Shown: positions 7,374-15,570 of the stretch, one piece after another | Layout: each line of letters opens with the position of its first letter | Numbering within the stretch: position 1 is the stretch's first letter | NCBI GenBank assembly: GCA_035570235.1 | Contig: DATMML010000037.1 | Span: 1 to 46,976 of the forward strand | DNA: 46,976 nt | Source: Vicinamibacteria bacterium | GTDB taxonomy: Bacteria > Acidobacteriota > Vicinamibacteria > Fen-336 | Direction: 5' to 3' | Translations under genes and position numbers: made by a program | The notes under the pieces: generated by a model | The model's input: only the letters and a program-made list of their open reading frames with translations | What the model was told of the DNA's origin: nothing | Databases searched by the model: none

Positions 7374-10300
7374 ATGGAGCGTCGGACTTTCCTCAAAGCC
7401 ACGACCGTTGGGGGCGCCGTCGCCATAGGCTTCGATGTCTCGACCGCCCGGGCGGAGATGCGCGAGCTCAAGATCTCGCGCACCACCGAGACCCGGAGCA
7501 CCTGCCCCTACTGCGCGGTCTCGTGCGGTGTGATCATCCACACTCTGGGCGATAAGGCCAAGAACGTCACTCCCGCCGTGGTGCATGTGGAGGGGGACCC
7601 CGACCACCCGATCAGCCGCGGGACCCTCTGCCCCAAGGGAGCGACCCTCAAGGACGACATCACCCACAAGAACCGGATACTGGCGCCCAAGGTGCGCCGC
7701 CCGGGCTCGGAGCGCTGGGAGGATATATCGTGGGACGAGGCGATCTCCAAGATCGCCCGCCACGTCAAGGACACCCGGGACCGGTGCTTCGTGGCAAAGA
7801 ACGCTAAGGGACAGGTGGTGAACCGCAACCCCGGACTGGCCATGATCGGGGGGTGCACGGACACCAACGAGTTCAACCTCCTCCAGTGGAAAGCGGTGAC
7901 GGCTTGGGGAGTCGCGTACCGCGACACCCAGGCCCGTGTTTGACACGGCCCCACGGTGGCCAGTTTGGCCGCCACCTTCGGCCGGGGCGCAATGACCAAT
8001 GGCTGGGTCGACATCAAGAACGCCGACGTCATCCTGGCCATGGGGGGCAACGCCGCCGAGAACCACCCCGTCGGCTTCAAGTGGTTCATCGAGGCCAAGA
8101 TCACGCGCGGCGCCAAGCTCGTCGTGGTCGACCCCCGCTTTACGCGTACGGCGGCGGTAGCCGACTTCTATTCCCCCATCCGGGTCGGCACGGACATCGC
8201 TTACCTCTACGGGATCATCCGCTACGCCCTCGAGAACAAGCGCTACCACGAGGACTACGTCAAGCTCCACACCAACGCCGCCCTGCTCATCAACGAGAAG
8301 TTCGCGTTCAACGACGGGGTCTTCTCCGGCTTTGACGAGAGCAAAGGGGACTACGCGAAGGACTCTTGGGCCTACCAGCTCGACGCCAAGGGCTTCGCCA
8401 AGTCCGATCCCACCCTAGAGAGCCCGAACTGCGTCTTCCAGCTCCTGAAGAAGCATGTGGACCGCTACACCCCGGAGATGGTGGAGCGGATCTGCGGCGT
8501 TCCCAAGGACACCTTCCTGAAAGTCGCGGAGATCGTGACCTCGACCGGTAACGCGGAGCGGGTCGGCACCATCACCTACGCCCTGGGCTGGACCCAGCAC
8601 TCCACCGGCGTGCAGATCATCCGGGCGGGCGCGATCCTCCAGTTGCTCCTCGGCAACATCGGCCGTCCGGGGGGCGGCATGAACGCCTTCCGCGGCCACT
8701 CCAACATTCAGGGCGCCACCGACACCGCAGGCACGTTCGAGATCCTGCCCGGCTACCTGAAGACGCCCGCCGGGCCCTGGCAGACCCTGAAGGAGTACCT
8801 CGACGTCAACACCCCCAAGCCGCTCGAGTCGGCTTCCATGAACTACTGGCAGAACTACCCCAAGTTCATGGTGTCGCTGCTGAAAACGGCCTACGGCAAG
8901 GCCGCCACCAAGGAGAACGACTTCGGCTATGCCTGGCTCCCCAAGGTCGACGGGAACTACTCCTGGATGTACATCTTCGACGACATGTATCGCGGCAACT
9001 CCACGCGAGCGGGGGGCAAGGAACCGGGGCCCGAGGGCTTCATCACCTTCGGCATGAACCCGGTGGGGCTGGGCCCGAACTCCAAGAAGATGGTGGCCGC
9101 GCTGTCCAAGCTCAAGTGGATGGTCGTGGTCGAGAATGCGGAGACGGAGACGGCCGGTTTTTGGAAGGCCCCCAAGGAGTACGACGGTCCGGAGCCGGCC
9201 AAGATCCAGACCGAGGTCTTCCTCCTCCCCGCCGCCACTTTCGCGGAGAAGGACGGCACCTTCACCAACTCCGCCCGCTGGCTCCAGTGGAAGTGGAAGG
9301 CCCTGGATCCCCCCGGCCAGGCCAAGGCCGACCAGGAGATTCTGGCCCGGTTGGTCCTGGCCGTGCGCGACCTCTACAAGAAGGAGGGCGGCGCCCTACC
9401 GGAGCAGGTCCTGAACCTGAGTTGGGGCTACTCCAATCCCGTGAACCCCGACCTCGGCGAGGTCCTGAAGGAGATGAACGGCAAGGCCCTGGCCGACCTC
9501 CACGATCCCAAGGACAAGACCAAGGTCATCAAGACCGCCGGCCAGCAGATTGACGGCTTCGGCCAGCTCATGGACGACGGCACCACCATGTGCGGGAACT
9601 GGCTGCACTCCGGCGTCTACACGGAGGGCGGAAACAACGCCCAGCGTCGCAACAACTCCGACCCCACCGGCCTCGGCATGTACCACAACTGGGCGTTCGC
9701 CTGGCCGGCCAACCGCCGCATCATGTACAACCGGGCCTCGGCCGACGCTGAGGGCAAGCCCTGGGATCCGAAGCGCGCGGGCATCTCCTGGAACGGCGAG
9801 AAATGGGTGGGCGACGTCCCGGACATGAAGCCCGACGCCCCGCCCGGCACCTACGGGGCCTTCATCATGAACCAGGAGGGAGTGGCGCGTCTGTTCGCTT
9901 CCAGCCTCAGCGACGGGCCCCTGCCCGAGCACTACGAGCCGGTGGAGGCGGCGCTGGACAATCCCCTCCACCCCAAGGTGACCTCGAACCCCTGCTTCAA
10001 GAGGTTCTCCTCCGACAAGGACGTGTACGGCAAGAGGGAGGACTTCCCCATCATCTGCACCACCTACCGCCTCACGGAGCACTTCCATTACTGGACCCAG
10101 CACCAGCACCAGGGGCATCTGAACGAGCTCCAGCCGGGATTCTTCGTGGAGATTCCGGAGGCGCTGGCCCGCGAGAAGGGGATCGCCAACGGCTCCCAGG
10201 TGAAGGTCATTTCCGCGCGCGGCCAGATCCAGGGCCTGGCCATGGTGACCAAGCGCCTCCGAACCATGACCGTCGACGGGAAGCAGATGTGGCAGATCGG

Positions 10301-10439
10301 CTTCCCCATCCACTGGGGTTACGCCGGCGATCCGGGGCACACGGGGACGCTGGCCAACCTGCTGACGGCCTCGGCCATGGACCCCAACACCTGGACGCCG
10401 GAGTTCAAAGCCTTCCTGGTCCGGCTCGAGAAGGCCTGA
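7374..10439 (+). CDS. fdnG: Formate dehydrogenase-N/O catalytic subunit, selenoprotein (Sec at codon 190)
   Basis: This 1021-residue molybdopterin enzyme oxidises formate to CO2 on the periplasmic side. ATG 7374 follows AGGAGG (7364-7369). A twin-arginine signal starts the protein (MERRTFLKAT), so it is exported folded with FdnH. The [4Fe-4S] ligands are C44, C47, C51 and C86, followed by K88. Codon 190 is TGA (7941-7943) in the context 'ARV-U-HGPTVASLA', the position of the selenocysteine that ligates Mo in E. coli FdnG/FdoG. The same frame then stays open to 10439 with the family's C-terminal domain. A SECIS-type hairpin follows the TGA. Length fits FdnG (about 1015). Automatic callers will split it at the TGA into 7374-7943 and 7956-10439; this is one intact gene. 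Confidence 0.96.
7941..7976 (+). promoter_or_regulatory. Selenocysteine UGA and SECIS hairpin of fdnG
   Basis: After the UGA (7941-7943) comes an 11-nt spacer, then GGTGGC (7955-7960) pairing perfectly with GCCACC (7971-7976). In an alternative register GGCC (7958-7961) pairs with GGCC (7967-7970) and leaves the loop AGTTT. The loop G-U (7963-7964) lies 20 nt after the UGA, as in the E. coli fdhF/fdnG elements bound by SelB. Confidence 0.85.
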
Positions 10440-10448
10440 GGAGGAGCG

Positions 10449-11309
10449 ATGAGCGCCCAGACCCTGCAGATCCGCCGCTCCTCGGCTTCCCTATGGGGGG
10501 GCCGGACCGGCATCCGCCAGCTGCCCGTGGTCTCGAAGTACATCGACACCTCGACCTGCATCGGCTGCAAGGCCTGCGAGGTGGCGTGTCAGGAGTGGAA
10601 CGACCTGGGGCCGGTGCCGACCGAGCAGACGGGCACCTACCAGACCATGCCCGCCCTGGACCCCGAGTTCTGGAACCTGATCCGCTTCAACGAGCAGGAG
10701 TTCGAGGGGGGCGTGGCCTGGCTGATGCGCAAGGACCAGTGCATGCATTGCGAAGACCCCGGCTGCCTGGCCGCCTGCCCCGCCCCCGGCGCCATCGTGC
10801 AGTACGAGAACGGCATCGTGGACGTGAACCCCGAGCAATGCATCGGCTGCGGCTACTGCGAGACCGGCTGCCCCTTTGAGGTGCCGAAGTTTTCCGCCAA
10901 GACGGGCAAGATGGCGAAATGCACGCTCTGCGTGGACCGGGTGGAGGTGGGCCTGGAGCCGGCCTGCGTGAAGGCCTGCCCCACCGGCTGCCTGACCTTC
11001 GGGACCAAGGACGACATGGTGGCGCGGGGCAACACCCGCGTGAAGCAACTCCAGGCCGGCGGCTTCGCGAACGCTGCCCTCTACAACCCGTCCGGCGTGG
11101 GCGGCACGGGTGTCGTCACCGTCCTCGCCCACGGCGATAAGCCCGAGTGGTATGGCTTGCCCCGCGACCCCCACGTCCCCACCGCCGTCCGCGTCTGGAA
11201 GTCGGTGCTCAGGCCCTTCGGCCTGCTCGCGATGTTCGGGGCCATAGTGGGAACCTTCGGGCACTTCATGAACCACGGTCCCAAGGAGGCCCGGGAGGCA
11301 GACCGATGA
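10449..11309 (+). CDS. fdnH: Formate dehydrogenase iron-sulfur subunit (FdnH/FdoH type)
   Basis: This 286-residue beta subunit conducts electrons from FdnG to the membrane cytochrome. It has four groups of cysteines for four [4Fe-4S] clusters: CIGCKACEVAC, CMHCEDPGCLAAC, CIGCGYCETGC and the group starting CTLC and ending in CVKACPTGC. One C-terminal transmembrane helix ('FGLLAMFGAIVGTFGHFM') anchors it on the periplasmic face. It has no signal of its own and would be exported with the Tat signal of FdnG. ATG 10449 follows GAGGAG and lies 9 bp after the fdnG stop. The stop overlaps fdnI by 4 bp. Confidence 0.95.
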   Translation: MSAQTLQIRRSSASLWGGRTGIRQLPVVSKYIDTSTCIGCKACEVACQEWNDLGPVPTEQTGTYQTMPALDPEFWNLIRFNEQEFEGGVAWLMRKDQCMHCEDPGCLAACPAPGAIVQYENGIVDVNPEQCIGCGYCETGCPFEVPKFSAKTGKMAKCTLCVDRVEVGLEPACVKACPTGCLTFGTKDDMVARGNTRVKQLQAGGFANAALYNPSGVGGTGVVTVLAHGDKPEWYGLPRDPHVPTAVRVWKSVLRPFGLLAMFGAIVGTFGHFMNHGPKEAREADR

Positions 11310-12007
11310 GCGCCAGCATTCCGAACCCCGCTCTCGACCCCGCGGTCATCCGGGCCCGCGATGCGGAAGACGTGGCGGTGGGCGACCAGATCGTCCGCCA
11401 TCGGCTGTCGTCCCGCCTGATCCACTGGTCGGTGGCTCTGGCCTTCGCGGTCGCCCTCCTGACTGGGATGCCCATCTGGACCCCCATCTTCGGCTGGATG
11501 GCCCCGCTCTTTGGCGGGCTTTCGGTATGCCGCTGGCTCCACCCGTGGGCGGGCTCGACCTTCTTCTTGGCCTCGAGCGTGATGTTCTTCCGCTGGCTCT
11601 CCGAGATGGTTCTTCTCCCCAGCGAGAAGGACTGGTTCGGGTCCAAGCTCTTCGCGTACATGAGGCACGAGGCCATCGACGACTGGGAGACCGGCAAGTA
11701 CAACGGAGGGCAGAAGATCTTCTTCTTCGCGGTCTCCCTGGGGGCCCTCGGGCTCTTGGCCTCGGGCCTCATCCTGTGGTTCCCGCTGAGCTTTCCCCCA
11801 TGGTTGAGGGAGCTCGGGATCGTCATCCACGAGATCACCTTCATCCTCTTTGCCGTGGCCATCATCTTGCACATCTACTTGGGGACGGCGGCAGAGCCGG
11901 GGACGTTCCGCTCCATGACCCGTGGCACCGTGGCCCGCTCCTGGGCCCGTCTGCACCATCCTCGCTGGTATCGCGAGATCACGGGTGACCAGTCCCGCCA
12001 CCCCTAG
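11306..12007 (+). CDS. fdnI: Formate dehydrogenase cytochrome b556 subunit (FdnI/FdoI type)
   Basis: This 233-residue gamma subunit holds two b hemes and passes electrons to quinone. It has four predicted membrane helices. Candidate heme histidines lie in 'RLIHWSVALAF', 'CRWLHPWAG' and the last helix with 'IHEITFILFAVAIILHIYLG'. Its length is near that of FdnI (217). The frame extends upstream to 11147 over fdnH; the ATG at 11306 within the ATGA overlap gives the natural N-terminus (MSASIPNPALD). It completes the FdnGHI complex. Confidence 0.93.
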   Translation: MSASIPNPALDPAVIRARDAEDVAVGDQIVRHRLSSRLIHWSVALAFAVALLTGMPIWTPIFGWMAPLFGGLSVCRWLHPWAGSTFFLASSVMFFRWLSEMVLLPSEKDWFGSKLFAYMRHEAIDDWETGKYNGGQKIFFFAVSLGALGLLASGLILWFPLSFPPWLRELGIVIHEITFILFAVAIILHIYLGTAAEPGTFRSMTRGTVARSWARLHHPRWYREITGDQSRHP

Positions 12008-12800
12008 GGAGCCGGCCGAGGCCGCGTTTGCCCGCCGCGCGGCGCGCGCGGACGAACTCGCGGGCTCGTCCCGCGCCGCCCTTGGCCCGCTGCGCTTCGC
12101 GGCCGGCCTCTACCGGGCCCAGGCGACTCTCGCCGCGGCCGTCGCGAGCGCCCACCGGCAGCGGCCCCTCGTGGGGCGGCTCCAGAGCGACTTGGACGGG
12201 TTCGCGGGCGCCCTCCGGGCTCTCCTCCGCTACGCCGCAGGAGCGGGTCCCCCCGCCCTGGCCGAGGAAGCGCGCTCGCGGGAAACGGAGGACATGGGAG
12301 TGGCGCGGGCTCGGCTTGAAGCCTGCTGGAGCGGCGACTGTGCGACCGGAGAGGACTACCTCTCGCGCGCCCTCCTGCGGCCCTACCTCGAGGTCCTGGC
12401 CGGGCTGGGCATCGCGCCCGACCGATCACAGCGCCCGGGAGGCTGTCCGTTCTGCGCGGCTCCCCCCTGGATCGCGGCGCGGCGGTCGAGCCCGGATGTG
12501 GACGGGGCCCGTCGCTTCCTGGGCTGCTCCCTCTGCGGAGGAGAGTGGCCCGTCAACCGGGTCCGGTGCCCGGCCTGCGAGGAGGAGAACCCCGCCCGGC
12601 TCCCCTCCTTCCAGACCGACGCCCACCCCTTTGTTCGGATCGAGGGCTGCGAGACCTGCCACCGCTACTTGAAGTCGATCGACCTCACGGTGGACGCGCG
12701 GTCGATCCCGGAGGTGGACGACCTCGTCTCCCTGGCCCTGGATCTTTGGGCCGCGGAGCAAGGGTTCCAAAGGATCGAGCCGGGCCTGGCCGGCGTCTGA
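11985..12800 (+). CDS. fdhE: Formate dehydrogenase accessory protein FdhE
   Basis: This 271-residue cytoplasmic rubredoxin-like protein is needed for maturation or redox control of exported formate dehydrogenases. Four Cys-containing knuckles are visible: CPFC, CSLCGGEW, CPAC and CETCHRYLKSID, the last a hallmark of FdhE. E. coli FdhE is 309 residues, so the N-terminus is somewhat shorter here. I chose GTG 11985 (V-T-S-P-A-T), which overlaps fdnI by 23 bp. The frame is open back to 11922, so an earlier start is possible. It ends the formate dehydrogenase transcription unit. Confidence 0.9.
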   Translation: MTSPATPREPAEAAFARRAARADELAGSSRAALGPLRFAAGLYRAQATLAAAVASAHRQRPLVGRLQSDLDGFAGALRALLRYAAGAGPPALAEEARSRETEDMGVARARLEACWSGDCATGEDYLSRALLRPYLEVLAGLGIAPDRSQRPGGCPFCAAPPWIAARRSSPDVDGARRFLGCSLCGGEWPVNRVRCPACEEENPARLPSFQTDAHPFVRIEGCETCHRYLKSIDLTVDARSIPEVDDLVSLALDLWAAEQGFQRIEPGLAGV

Positions 12801-12821
12801 AGCCTCGCGGGCGTTCCTGAC

Positions 12822-13121
12822 TCAGCCCAATTGGGGCAAGTCGAGCCCGGCTTCCTCCTCCCGGGCCCGGAGGGCGGCGTACGCCTCCGCCAGGCGCTCC
12901 TGCTCCCAGCCCAGGAAGATCCCGTCGCCCCGGTAGTGGGCCTCGCCGCTCGGGGGCTCGACGAGCACGATGGTGCCCGGGCCCTGATCGGATGTGACCT
13001 CCAGCCGCCAGGCGGAGACGGTGACGCTCGCGGAGCGGGTGCGGATCGGGACCCGGGCGAGGGCCTGGGCGCTCACCCCGCTGAGGCCGGCGATCTCGTG
13101 TGCGTTCTCGGGGGCGGGCAT
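12822..13121 (-). CDS. Small conserved-looking hypothetical protein
   Basis: This 99-residue protein has no signal peptide or membrane segment. Amino-acid use is balanced, with a central 'GTIVLVEPPSGEAHYRGDG' stretch and an acidic C-terminal helix (ERLAEAYAALRAREEEAG). I do not recognise the family. It is preferred over the opposite-strand frame, whose translation is Gly/Arg-rich shadow sequence. It is convergent with fdhE, and a divergent strong promoter lies upstream for the next gene. Confidence 0.55.
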   Translation of the reverse strand: MPAPENAHEIAGLSGVSAQALARVPIRTRSASVTVSAWRLEVTSDQGPGTIVLVEPPSGEAHYRGDGIFLGWEQERLAEAYAALRAREEEAGLDLPQLG

Positions 13122-13235
13122 GACGCGGATACGGAGAGACTATGCGCGCGGCCGCTTCGGGGTCAAGCCGGAGGCAGGAGGCAGGAGGCAGCCCGAGGCG
13201 GTCGGGCCTGTCGCGCCACCGACCGATTCGGTGCG

Positions 13236-13265
13236 TTGACGAGCCGAGGGGCGCGCTCCTATGAT
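13236..13265 (+). promoter_or_regulatory. Sigma-70-like promoter for the 13338 membrane protein
   Basis: TTGACG (13236-13241), 18-bp spacer, TATGAT (13260-13265). This predicts a leader of about 65 nt before the ribosome-binding site AGGAGG and ATG 13338. Confidence 0.6.
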
Positions 13266-13337
13266 CGGGCCTTCGTCGCCCCCGGTTTTCCGTTGTGAAG
13301 GCGCCGGGCGGGGCCCCACCCCGCAGGAGGAGATGCC

Positions 13338-13898
13338 ATGGTGACACTCGGGACGCTGTGGTTGCCCATCGTGCTGTCCGCGGTCCTCGTCTTCATCGCG
13401 AGCTCACTCGTCTGGATGGCCCTGCCCCATCACAAAGGCGACTGGAAGCCCCTCCCCGACGAGGCGGGCGCGATGGAGGTCCTGGGCCGGACGGCTCTTC
13501 CCCCGGGCCAGTACCGCTTCCCCTGGGCCGCCGATCAAAAGGCCATGCAGACGCCCGCCTTCCTCGAGAAGCAGAAGAAAGGACCCGTCGGCCACCTCGT
13601 GGTGATTCCTCCTGGTCCCTTCTCCATGGGCCGCACCCTGTCCGTGTGGTTCGTCTATCTGCTCGTGGTCTCCGTGTTCGTGGCCTATCTCACCGGTCGC
13701 ACCCTCGGCCCGGGGACGGACTACCTGCGGGTCTTCCGGGTGGCGGGGACAGTGGCCGTGATGGCCTACGCGGTGGGCCACGGCACCAGCTCCATCTGGT
13801 GGGGCCGCCCTTGGAGCGTGACCCTCAAGGACATGGCGGACGGCCTGCTCTACGCGCTGCTGACCGCGGGCATCTTCGGCTGGCTCTGGCCCCGTTAG
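13338..13898 (+). CDS. Conserved multi-pass membrane protein, function unknown
   Basis: This 186-residue protein has about four membrane helices: residues 7-28, one near 97-120, one near 131-148 and one at the C-terminus. The pattern is one I remember as a widespread uncharacterised family, common in Acidobacteria: an early 'ALPHHKGDW' segment, 'PPGQYRFPW', 'PFSMGRTL' before helix 2, 'SSIWWGRPW' and a terminal 'TAGIFGWLWPR'. ATG 13338 follows AGGAGG, and a good promoter lies 70 bp upstream. It is a single-gene unit ended by a hairpin at 13991-14018. No function is known to me. Confidence 0.85.
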   Translation: MVTLGTLWLPIVLSAVLVFIASSLVWMALPHHKGDWKPLPDEAGAMEVLGRTALPPGQYRFPWAADQKAMQTPAFLEKQKKGPVGHLVVIPPGPFSMGRTLSVWFVYLLVVSVFVAYLTGRTLGPGTDYLRVFRVAGTVAVMAYAVGHGTSSIWWGRPWSVTLKDMADGLLYALLTAGIFGWLWPR

Positions 13899-13990
13899 CC
13901 ACGCGCGCCCCCGGGGCACGGGTTCGGGCCCCTCGGCCCCCGGGCCCCGGCGCATGAAGGGGCCGCCGCGCGTGCGCGTTGTCATCGAGG

Positions 13991-14018
13991 AGCGCCGCTC
14001 AACACAGGGGCGGCGTTT
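13991..14018 (+). terminator. Rho-independent-like terminator after the 13338 gene
   Basis: CGCCGC (13993-13998) pairs with GCGGCG (14010-14015) around an 11-nt loop and is followed by TTT. The stem can extend by A-T and G-U pairs at its base. It lies about 90 bp after the stop codon. Confidence 0.5.
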
Positions 14019-14141
14019 CTGCCCACCGACCTCCTGAGCGCGGGAGCATCGCAACGGCACTCGAGGTTCTTGGGCTCTCCCTCTCCCCCCACCGTCCGTC
14101 CACCTTGGAGCACGGGTGGGCCCCGGGAGCCGCTCTCGGGT

Positions 14142-14147
14142 TAGAGT
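14142..14147 (+). promoter_or_regulatory. Candidate -10 box, 6 nt before a GTG start
   Basis: TAGAGT lies directly before the deaminase start with a 6-nt gap, which predicts a leaderless mRNA. No -35 box is evident. Confidence 0.35.
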
Positions 14148-14153
14148 GACGAC

Positions 14154-15557
14154 GTGCGCACCCTCATCCACGACGCGCGCCTGGTCGCGCCCATGGACGA
14201 CGCGCGGACCCGGCTCCCCGAGGGCCACGTCCTGATCGAGGACGATCGCATCCTCCTCGTCGGAACCGGAACCGTACCCCTGGCGGGCAAGATTGATCGC
14301 CGGATCGACGCCCGGGGCAAGGTGGTCCTGCCCGGTCTCGTGAACACCCATCACCACCTCCCGCAGGTTCTCACCCGCAACGTGCCCCGCGTGCAGGAGG
14401 CCCCCCTCTTCCGCTGGCTGAGCGAGCTCTACGAGGTCTGGCGGGGCCTGGACGCGGCGGCGGTGGAAGCCGCCGCTCGCGTGGGCCTGGGCGAGCTGCT
14501 GCTCACAGGGTGCACCACCACCAGCGACCACCTCTATCTCTTTCCCCGGGGCCAGGAGCGCCTGATCGACGCCGAGATCTCGGCCGCCCGCGACCTCGGC
14601 ATCCGTTTCCATCCCAGCCGCGGGTCCATGAGCCGGGGGAAGAGCCAGGGCGGCCTTCCCCCCGACGACGTCTGTGAAGACGAGGAGACGATCCTCCTCG
14701 ACTCTCGGCGGCTCTTCCGCGAGTACCACGACCCTCGCCCGCGTGCCATGACCCGCATCGCCCTCGCCCCCTGCGCGCCCTTCTCGGTGAGCAACGACCT
14801 CATGCGGCGCACCGCCGAGCTCGGCCGCGAGCATGGCCTCCGCCTCCACACCCATCTCGCCGAGACCCGGGACGAGGAGCGCTATTGCCAGGAGGTCTAC
14901 GGCTGCCGGCCCCTGGAGTACTTGCGCCGCCTGGGCTGGCTGGGAGCGGATGTCTGGCTCGCCCATTGCGTGCACCTCTCGCCCCCGGAGGTGCGGCTCC
15001 TGGGCGAGACCGGCACCGGCGTCGCCCACTGCCCCTCCTCGAACTTCCGCCTGGGCTCCGGCCTTGCCCCCGTGCGGGCCATGCTCGAGGCGGGGGTTCC
15101 GGTGGGACTAGGCGTGGACGGGTCCGCCAGCAACGACAGCTCAAACATGCTGGCCGAGGCCCGCCAGGCCCTGCTCGCCCCCCGCCCGGGGGCCGACCCC
15201 TCGCGCTGGCTCACCGCGGAGGAGGTGCTGTGGATGGCCACCCGCGGGGGGGCCCGCTGCCTGGGGCGCGACGACATCGGCAGCCTGGAGCCGGGCAAGG
15301 CCGCCGACCTCATCCTCATCGACACCCGCCGGCTTTCCTACGCGGGGTCGGGAAGCGACGTGCTCGCCGCCCTCATCTTCTCGCCCTTCCCCGAGCCCGT
15401 AGACACCGTGATCGTGAACGGCCGGATCGTGGTCGAGCGAGGAGAGGTGGTGGGCTTGGACGTGCCCGTCCTCGTAGAACGGGTGGAGGCGATATCTCAA
15501 GCCCTGCTGAGGTCCGCCTCCCGAGCCACTGGGCGCGACTACTTCCAGAAAGGCTAG
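14154..15557 (+). CDS. 8-oxoguanine deaminase-type amidohydrolase (SsnA/AtzB-like)
   Basis: This is a 467-residue metal-dependent hydrolase of the amidohydrolase superfamily. Metal ligands are visible as the HxH in 'NTHHHLPQ' (H66, H68), a histidine in 'HTHLAETRDE', one in 'AHCVHLS' and the catalytic aspartate in 'GVDGSASND'. The stretch 'SMSRGKSQGGLPPDDV' and the 'LFPRG' loop match proteins characterised as 8-oxoguanine deaminases, which convert 8-oxoguanine to urate. The related guanine deaminase or SsnA activities cannot be excluded from sequence alone. GTG 14154 is the only sensible start. It is 13 bp upstream of the FAD/2Fe-2S gene and heads a purine-related operon. Confidence 0.82.
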   Translation: MRTLIHDARLVAPMDDARTRLPEGHVLIEDDRILLVGTGTVPLAGKIDRRIDARGKVVLPGLVNTHHHLPQVLTRNVPRVQEAPLFRWLSELYEVWRGLDAAAVEAAARVGLGELLLTGCTTTSDHLYLFPRGQERLIDAEISAARDLGIRFHPSRGSMSRGKSQGGLPPDDVCEDEETILLDSRRLFREYHDPRPRAMTRIALAPCAPFSVSNDLMRRTAELGREHGLRLHTHLAETRDEERYCQEVYGCRPLEYLRRLGWLGADVWLAHCVHLSPPEVRLLGETGTGVAHCPSSNFRLGSGLAPVRAMLEAGVPVGLGVDGSASNDSSNMLAEARQALLAPRPGADPSRWLTAEEVLWMATRGGARCLGRDDIGSLEPGKAADLILIDTRRLSYAGSGSDVLAALIFSPFPEPVDTVIVNGRIVVERGEVVGLDVPVLVERVEAISQALLRSASRATGRDYFQKG

Positions 15558-15560
15558 ACT
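15555..15560 (+). promoter_or_regulatory. Candidate internal -10 box before the FAD/2Fe-2S gene
   Basis: TAGACT overlaps the stop codon of the deaminase gene and ends 10 nt before ATG 15571. It could give a second, nearly leaderless transcript inside the operon. Confidence 0.25.
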
Positions 15561-15570
15561 AGCCCCGCCC

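Noticed and set aside
7944-7956. Two separate formate dehydrogenase genes or a frameshifted pseudogene, with a restart at GTG 7956
   Set aside because: The TGA is at the known Sec position, the frame is the same on both sides, and a SECIS-type hairpin follows. One intact selenoprotein explains it.
13404-15029. Minus-strand open frame (541 codons) spanning the 13338 gene and the deaminase
   Set aside because: It crosses two clear genes and a terminator on the other strand and has shadow composition.
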